A stretch of 64,000 bases of DNA from Amblyomma americanum (lineage: Eukaryota > Arthropoda > Arachnida > Ixodida > Ixodidae): assembly GCF_052857255.1 (NCBI RefSeq), contig NC_135498.1, positions 115,573,134 through 115,637,133 on the forward strand, read 5' to 3'. Every line of letters begins with the position of its first letter. The first letter of the stretch is position 1. Shown here piece by piece: positions 56,782 through 64,000 of the stretch. Both the position numbers and the translations under genes were made by a program. The notes beneath the pieces were generated by a model. That model was not told the DNA's origin. It made no database searches and saw only the letters and a list, made by a program, of their open reading frames with translations.

Positions 56782-59285
56782 ATTCGTTGTTCCGCAGGGA
56801 GATTTATTCCAAACTGTTTTTGTTGGCCTCCTTAAGTGAAATAATACAACCTATATCTTGGTTTTTTCTCAAAGAAATAGTATATCCTGCCCTACAAAGG
56901 GTTAAGGCATTTTGATGCCAATGTAGATATGTATATGCTGCACATATTGCTAAGCTATGTGAAATTCGTGTATTTTATTCTATTGTGGTTAATTGTGCTG
57001 GCATTGCTTCGTCTGGCATGGTCCAGCAAGCAAAGTAAACTTTGTTTATATGTTCTGCTATGTGCAAACTCTGACGAAAGCGACAAGCAAATCCCACTGG
57101 TTGTCAAGAAAAGTGCCCGACTTAGGTGTTTTCAAAGTGACACACAACGCCTGTGAAATATGTGGCAAACCAGGAAGCATGGATAACACGGGGCATGTCT
57201 AATGACCGCTCTAGCAGAAAATTTGGACTCCGTTATGTTCTTGTGCTTCTTTAAGTTTGTGCATGCCTGTATGCAAATGCTTGCAATGTCATACAGTTAC
57301 ACCATAAGCAGAATTGCATTCCACAACTGGCCAGCCTTGCACCTCTTGTGTTTTGATACATCTCTTTTTTGAGCAGGCAGTCAGTTCAGAGCACAAGCAG
57401 ATCTGTGTGTCTTCGGAGCACGGAGAAATTGTCGCCATGTGAGGAGCGAAACTTCTTCTGGATGGAAGTTAATGTCATATTTTAAATTTTGGTATAAACA
57501 AGCAGATTCAAAGCTTTAGCTATATTCTCAGTGGGGACGTGTAACTTCACATCACTCACTGAGGGCCTCGTTAGTTTCTACGCAATACCCCTCACTAGGA
57601 TCAACACATAGGTTTCTTGGACAAAACTGCTTCCAGCGTATGGACTTCAAAACCAACAACATCCGCTTACCACAAAAGTGGTTTTCCTGGGGAGTGCCCC
57701 TCCATTCTTATGTAAAGGAAACTACACTTACCAGTACAACCAGTGAAAAGATTCCACACTTGATGGCTGGGTACAAAAGCAGGCCTCGACACTTGACCTT
57801 TTGACCTTGCAGTTCTGAAAGCCAGGACACAGAGGGCTCTTCATCAGGAACAGGAAGGAATGAAAGTGACAGTCTATCATGATTCCTAAGTGCAACTGAA
57901 AACTTGCAAAATCGCAGGAAAGCTAATAGGAGGGTTTCTTCCAACCAAAGACCCTTGTTCCCAAACCACGTTTTCACTTTTTCACTTCCATGTCTGCTGA
58001 CTGAAGGGGTTAGGGCAAGGGGAGACGAGTCAGTTGCTCGCCATTGTATCCTTTTATGAAAAGGTGAGGGGGGCCACCCCCTGCTCTGCATAGACCTGAA
58101 GCCCCCACAATCACCACCAGCTTTCAAGATCAAGTGTAAAGGGAAGTTGTCGAAAGGTTACAATGATGCATTCCCTTGGCGAGTTTCAACAACTTCCCCC
58201 TCATACAAATAAAGGGACATCTCCGCCCTCCCTTTTCGAACAAGAATGCGAGATTGCCATCTGCAAACGAGGGCTTTTGGTTAGAAAATTGTAGAGGGTG
58301 CTCGTTATTCTGCAAGCTGTCAATTTAAAATTAAATGTACGGTAAACGTGTAAAACTGAATTTAGCTCCGGATTTTCACTCCTTTCCTTTCCCTCTATGT
58401 TTAACCGATCTGCTGCCCAGTCCATCCTGCCCTCTCTTCATTTTATGCCTATCGATGCTGCTATGTGCCAAGGGAAGAAAGGTGATCTTGGCAAGCATAG
58501 TCTGAAGAGGTACAATTATGTTTTGCTAACAGTCAAGCAAATTACAACCCATGTATTTATCATTAAAGTAAGAAACTCAATACATAGCTTCCATGACCGA
58601 GTGGCTAGCATACTACCGTCCTGCTGCTTAGCTGGGGACCTGGGTTGCATTCATTCACCAGCAAATCTGGGAGATTTGCAATGGCACAAAAAGTGTCATT
58701 ACAGAAAGAAGAATATAATTGTTTCATGAACACAAGGCAACCATCCTAGGGTGTGCAGTCAAATCTTGCAGCCACACTCAATGCACACAAAGCAGACAAG
58801 CAGTAGTGAACAAACTATTCTAAAAACAAGAAAATTTGTTGTGCCATAAGTTGTTGCGCACTGCAAATACAGTTACACCAACTGCACTGTCACCTCTGTT
58901 AGTAATCTAGAATTGGAAGCCTTTTTTGAGATAAAGACGTTCAAAGTAGCCAGAAAAATGTTCCCTGGGCAGACTTGACAAATTTTATTAAAGAATATGT
59001 ACCTTCCAGACATACAAAAATAACTGAGTACAAATAAAAACATGGATATAATTACTCAAAAAATTTTCGGGCACCTAACATCAATATATTCAAGCGAAAG
59101 CTTTACTGGCCTAGTAAAGCCAAGGTGGAGGTGTGGCAGCCACGTGACATACCACTCACTCGCTGCCGCAGTGCCGACCCCTTGCCCTTGGCAGCAGTGG
59201 CCACATGACTAATCATGTGACTCGTTGTTTGCCGAGAAAAGGAGCTGGCGCCGCTCTCGCGGCATTCGCATTGCAGTTCTCGCAA
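56782..59285. other. No gene recognised
   Basis: About 2.5 kb of mostly AT-rich DNA. Frames at 56929-57202 plus and 58133-57708 minus are open but lack recognisable motifs. At 59110-59280 a GC-rich patch resembles the E-box-rich patch near 54500 (AGCCACGTGAC, ATCATGTGACTCG), suggesting a dispersed repeat. Confidence 0.4.
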
Positions 59286-59298
59286 TGGACTGAGCGAG

Positions 59299-59365
59299 TC
59301 TAGGGTGTCTACCAAATTGACGTTTCAAAATTCCCTGAGTGCATTTGTAAAATTCCCTGAGTGAC
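59299..59365. repeat. Fragment of a dispersed repeat (AATTCCCTGAGTG)
   Basis: GGGTGTCTACC followed by two copies of AATTCCCTGAGTG (59328 and 59351 regions). I associate GGTGTCTACC termini with a common arthropod repeat, but this is recognition only. Confidence 0.4.
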
Positions 59366-60924
59366 ACAGTACTTTGGTTTATGCGAAAACAAGCTGACAC
59401 AAAGCCGCCTGATGGTATCAGTCTCCAGTAAGCATGTTAAAAAATAAAAACAGCAATTTAATCCTATTTGAATAGTAAGGAGCAGTGTTTATTTCATTTA
59501 AAAAAAAGGGAGGAGATTAGCAAAACGCATAACAAATCGAGTATCTTCAAAAAAATGCTAAAACAAACTGCGAATCGAATGGAATATTTTCAAATACGAA
59601 CTAAAATGAAGATGCATGCGGAAACAAATATTTTCAAATATGAGATATTTCTATCTACTGATAGTAGCCGCAATGGTGTGGGACCTGAACTTTAGCGTCA
59701 AAAGTGCGATTCTCTCTCAGCAAGTCTATTCAGACGAACTGCAGGTTATACAAACCTTCGTTTGTAGAAGTGAAAGAGCGACAGACCTCAAAGTGACACT
59801 GGAAAGCCAACCTCAAGTTTGTGCACAACGCTTCAGTGTCGTTTCACTGCTTTACAGAGTTTATTTTCGTTTGGATGAGGGACACTTGCATCCCGGCGTC
59901 AGCCAACACTTAGTTTTTTAAGCTCAAGCTCTTTCACAGAAGCGGCAGCACGCTTCCTTTTCCGTTCCTTCCTCAGTGCATTGGCCCTTTCTGCTCTGTT
60001 CCAATGCGATTGCCACTAAGGAACTGCAGTTTAGGGCTCATGTCCACGAGATGTAATGCAGACACACCCCGTCAAGCTAGCGCACTTCTTAAAATTTTCA
60101 CCATTCTGTTCAGTGCTTCTAGAGATGCACGAGAAAACACACTGCCAGCACATATGAAATGCTTTTTCCTTGAAGCCAGCATTTGTGCTCGTGATATCCA
60201 TTTCCACAGGAACAAAAACGAATAAATGTAACATTCGTGCATATAGATGCAACCTGCCAGACGATGAGTGTTGTTGGACCAGCACCTGGTTGGACACACA
60301 TTGCTCGGTTTTTGTGATTGAAGCGTTTGAATAATTCAGCACAAATGGTTTCTGTTACATGCATATACGAGAAGGGTATAATTTTGTACCGTAGACAGTA
60401 GAAAATGTGCGTGGGATCTTAAATTTGTTCTTATGCTTCTCCCAGGTTGCTGTGCCATAAAAAATGTCAATGTCGCTGTGCTAGCGGGAACAATGTGACG
60501 AGCTGACGCAAAGCGAATTGCAAGGCAATGGTAGTTGTTAAGGCTAAGAAGGCGAACCAAAGCACCGAAAAGAATGACAGATCCCTTTGCTGAGCCTCTT
60601 TCTCTGTGTGCAATCACAAGCTGAGCCACCTAGCATGACCATGATTACCCAGCTGAAAGCGCCGATGCACTGCGCTTTTAGCAGTGAAGGCACGCTTCAG
60701 CAAGTACTTAACTCAGGGCTTTCTGCGACCTGAAACCAGTGTACCAGTATGAAAGCAGACTGCATGTTGAAGAGAACACTACACAGGGTGACTTCCTAGT
60801 AATTTATTAAACCCGATGAAGAGTACCATGTACTACATCCATTATGTGCAGCTACAAAAACACCCCCGCACCGTTGTCAGCCTGCTGAAAAAGCTGCAAG
60901 AGAAGCTTCTGAAATACTCAATTT
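59366..60924. other. No gene recognised
   Basis: AT-rich. A basic/Leu-Ala reading on the minus strand near 59930-60000 is short. No supported gene. Confidence 0.4.
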
Positions 60925-61050
60925 GCATCTTGAACAAACAGCGCGAACAAAGACGAGCACAAAAGACAAGAAGGCGAACGACACGGCGCCGTGTCGTTCG
61001 CCTTCTTGTCTTTTGTGCTCGTCTTTGTTCGCGCTGTTTGTTCAAGATGC
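60925..61050. repeat. Perfect 126-bp palindrome
   Basis: The 63-bp arms 60925-60987 and 60988-61050 are exact inverse complements with no spacer, centred on ACACGGC|GCCGTGT. Pairing stops on both sides at 60924/61051. The arm reads GCATCTTGAACAAACAGCGC at its outer end. Open frames on both strands across it give the same arginine-rich peptide, an artefact of the symmetry. Confidence 0.97.
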
Positions 61051-62329
61051 TTAACCAACTAGCCCGCCAAAACGTGTTAACTCAATTTGCAGTTTGAAAA
61101 TCAGCTGGTTTCAACCTGGTCCCCACTCACGACAGGTAGCTCTGACATAAGCCCCATATCCTCGCATTGTTAGACCTGAGAAAATCTCCCTTGTTAAGAA
61201 TTAATTTGGTGTTACTTAGGGGCTTGGAGTGAGAAGCTGGTTTAGACAAAGCAACATACTTGGAAGGCTGCCCAGAGGAGCCCTACAGCTACACATTCCT
61301 GAAAAAGTGACTGTGTGGGGGCACAAGGAGCACTCACCCACTTCCAATGTCACTGCAGCTACAGAATTGATGTGTCTTTTAAATGAGAACTGCTATAAAA
61401 GTCATTCAATGAAATGTGTGCAGGGTCTTACGTGAAGGACATATAGAAATGTAATGCCAATGCAGTGCAGGCAATAAGGCGTGTATTGCAGTTCCTTGGA
61501 TTCATTTCAATCTACCGAGGTTGTCTGATGTGTTTTAAAATGATGTGCTGACTGGAGTTTCTGCACTTAGTCTACATCAGAAATGCATCTCTTCTGACCA
61601 AAAATCAAGCCTTTAACCTGGTTTGTGAGGCAGGAAAGCTACTGCTGCATCACCACAGGACATTTGTTGATTCTCCTGTCACCCATGACCACGTCGCTAG
61701 CTTTTCAAGCTGCAAAGAATACGATCTTTTCAATTTTTTTGTAACCGTGGAGGAGGAGGAAAAACTTTATTAATTAGAATGGGAATTGGAAGATTTCAGT
61801 TTGTGACATCAATGAAGCAAACATATCAAATGAATATATGCCAGTAAAGACAAGCATACAACAGAAAAAGTAGCAAGGAAAACTCTGAACTTTATATTGG
61901 TGTTGTGGCTTCCAGACTTGTACATAATGTACTACAAGTAATTGATTACTTGAAATAAATTACAATTTATTCAAATTCTTTAATGCATTGATTGCTCTTT
62001 GTAAAGTGACAGCAATCCAATTATTTGTTTCTGTAAAGATGAAGAGTAATCTGCATTTTTTTTTTGTACACAGCAGTATAACTTTGAGAACGAGAACTCA
62101 GTGGCAAACACTGGTGTAGCACGGAATTCCCCCGCATTAGAAGGACAATGATCGAGCTATAGAAAAGCTAGAAGCTACATGAGAGAAGATTTCAGCACAT
62201 GCAAGCACGTGATGCGCGCTTACGTTTCACCACGACACCACAACAGAATGTCATTTTTAGTGAGCTTGGACTCACTAAAGCTTGGGCTTAGTCTGGTAGT
62301 CTGGTGTTGTTTATAAGATTCCTCTCAAG
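61051..62329. other. No gene recognised
   Basis: AT-rich. GGAGGAGGAGGAAAAACTTT at about 61750 resembles the 3' end of a minus-strand tick LINE, but no coding part accompanies it. Confidence 0.4.
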
Positions 62330-62640
62330 TGTAGACATTCGTACATAGGCCAAATGTATTAGAGTGCACAAAAATAATCTTCGCACATGCAAAGATTGCC
62401 GGCCCATCTTTGTCAAAACAGCTATCTTGTTTCGCCAATCATAGCATCACCAAGGGACACAATGGAGACATTTTATATCTGCTCTGGTACGAAATGTGTA
62501 ACCAAGCTGTCACTCACGCTCCCGCAGAAAGAGACTATCTCCAGAGATTTTAACACCCATGGTTTTGTGAGCTTGTACTGATACAAGAGCGGTGCGTTTC
62601 CTGTTGCCGTAAGTTTTCATTCACTTTCCTAATAAACCGG
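62330..62640 (+). pseudogene. Penelope-like element relic: GIY-YIG remnant and 3' UTR
   Basis: SYIGQ at 62339-62353, a frameshift, then RVHKNNLRTCKDCRPIFVK, fitting the YIGQ...RxxEHxxxL...HCxxCxxxP...F pattern of Penelope nucleases. The remainder is broken by frameshifts; AATAAACCGG (62632 region) would be its 3' UTR signal. Weaker than the relics at 5125 and 32960. Confidence 0.5.
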
Positions 62641-63692
62641 TCGCGAGAATGAAGCAAGTCCTGTCTTCCTGTGTCATCGAGTTTGCGCCTACTTATCTTC
62701 AGCAACCTCCATCTCGTGCAGTTTTCTGTTTTGCTGAAGCAGAGAACTGGTTCGCTTCTGGGGCAGAAAAGGAAAAAATGACATAGCCAACCTTCACATA
62801 ACTATTTTTTATTGATGTAGGCCACAACTCATAAAAAATGAAGGGTGGCTAGCGTTCCGTGTAGACAGAACAGCCTCCTAAAGTTCTGTCCTAAGGCAGC
62901 ATTTACTGGCACTGCAGTTACGGCCACACCAGACCCTCCTTTCCCCTTAGGACTGATCCTCAGTGCTGAATGTCCTTTCAGGTCTTGATCAGGCCAGCAC
63001 CAGAACATAGCATCGCAAGATATACTATGTACATTGCTGCATAGTTTTGTTTTCATACTTATTGCACCTCAAGCGGCAAGTTCTGGCTTATTTCGTTGTC
63101 ACACAAATGGCAGTTACCGTTCTTTCTGGACGTAGTTCCCAGAGCAGTTATACTTTTTTTCAGAATGCCTAAGATTCCATTCAGGTGGGACAATATAACA
63201 CCCATGGAGCTCTGTCTCTATGAACGGCATCACAAAATGCACCAATATCTGTTGCTGAGTGGTTTCTGCTTTGCAGTTTTTTCTGTTGTCATAGGGGACT
63301 TAATTTAGTAACAGTCATTGTTCCATGTGGATGTAACTGAGAGCGGTTTATATTACGCCTAGACGGAACAACAGCATCAGCTATTGTACCGTCTGGCCGG
63401 AACTATAGGCATAGAAAAGAAAGAAACATGGTCAAATTATATTTCCGAATCATTTGAAATGCTCGAAGGTGAAAGTGCTAGTGGTAAGCTGCACTTGAAC
63501 TGCTTAACCGGTGGTGAACAACTTGGTAAAACTAGTGCAGCCAAATAGAACCCACCTGAAGAAATAAACGTTCGGCTAGCGGCAGCAGCGGGCCACGTCG
63601 GCGAAATTTGAATGCCTTTAGAAGCACACAATAATCTGTACGGTGCATTCCCTACTGAACGAAAGTATTTGCGGTGACTGAAAGGTAAACAT
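62641..63692. other. No gene recognised
   Basis: Short frames only (for example 63096-63308 plus, with a hydrophobic stretch YLLLSGFCFAVFSVVIGDLI); no family recognised. Confidence 0.4.
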
Positions 63693-63697
63693 TTTTA

Positions 63698-64000
63698 TAC
63701 CCCTGTCACACTAGCAAATTTAATGCCATTCGTTTCGAATGGCATTCGCACCTAATGTGATTAATCTGCTGCTACACGGGAACATTTAATGTCATTAGGT
63801 TCGAATGACATTCGCTATCGAATGAGTTCACGAAACTCATTCGCATTCGATGTCGAACCGAATGTGTACTCTGGACACCATACGCGCAGCAGAAACATGC
63901 GACGCGAAAAAATAGTGCGTACTGTCAAAGTTAGAAATTCTATTTATTTAGCTCTGCAAAAAAATGTTAATTTTGGTGCGAACTTCTTCACACTTGTAGC
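63698..64000. mobile_element. MITE-like element entering the right edge
   Basis: Starts CCCCTGTCACACTAGCAAAT and is rich in small palindromes: AATGCCATTCG-TTT-CGAATGGCATT (about 63722-63746) and CGAATGAGTT-CACG-AAACTCATTCG (about 63819-63843). Repeated CATTCG/CGAATG words continue to about 63862. I recall this terminus as common in tick DNA, but the other end is outside the window. Confidence 0.5.

Noticed and set aside
60816..61097. Arginine-rich ORFs on both strands
   Set aside because: Both arise from the perfect palindrome and give the same peptide by symmetry.
1..64000. CRISPR arrays, operons, or bacterial defence systems
   Set aside because: Repeats are SINEs, MITEs and LINEs; genes have introns and poly(A) signals; the DNA is eukaryotic.

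Overview
This is animal nuclear DNA, almost certainly from a hard tick. The strongest clue is five near-complete copies of a tRNA-derived SINE that I recognise as the tick Ruka type: Pol III A/B boxes, then a body containing GTGCACGTTAAAG and CCAGGTGGTCGAAATT. Introns with GT/AG borders, tick-type RTE, I-like and Penelope elements, and THAP transposases agree with this. There is no operon structure. The window is mostly nested, decayed transposable elements, with at most a few host-like gene pieces.

Layout. 1-5 kb: a LINE tail, a SINE-in-SINE nest, and two C-terminal exons of a glutathione S-transferase-like gene (2379-4255). 5-9.2 kb: a Penelope GIY-YIG relic, an RTE retrotransposon with a twin-priming inversion (10-bp target duplication), a Ty3/gypsy gag on the minus strand, and a second 5'-truncated RTE copy (13-bp duplication). 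10-13.1 kb: a 3'-truncated I-like LINE (family B). 13.3-30.2 kb: a P-element/THAP9-like transposase pseudogene on the plus strand. It is split by a near-full-length LINE (family A, 14413-19940) that landed 2 bp past a splice donor. At its stop codon it carries a second LINE (family B, 24314-30214), which itself holds a TTAA-flanked MITE inside its RT motif.

30.4-38 kb: a 513-bp fold-back element, a Penelope relic, a broken intron-containing Myb/SANT-like gene, and a hAT C-terminal domain interrupted by a SINE. 38.5-46 kb: a second THAP transposase (probably Kolobok-type), multi-exon, interrupted by a Tigger/pogo element with a long open frame. 46-49.9 kb: gypsy RT, an unrecognised ORF and a LINE RT piece. 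49.96-54.06 kb: two ~2-kb units in direct tandem sharing a palindromic junction. 54-57 kb: LINE, gypsy pol/LTR and piggyBac tails. 57-64 kb: sparse, apart from a perfect 126-bp palindrome (60925-61050), a Penelope relic, and a MITE end at the right edge.

No coherent host pathway is encoded. The value of the window lies in several insertions whose target duplications are readable by eye and give a relative order of events. All family names are from recognition of motifs; no database search was run.
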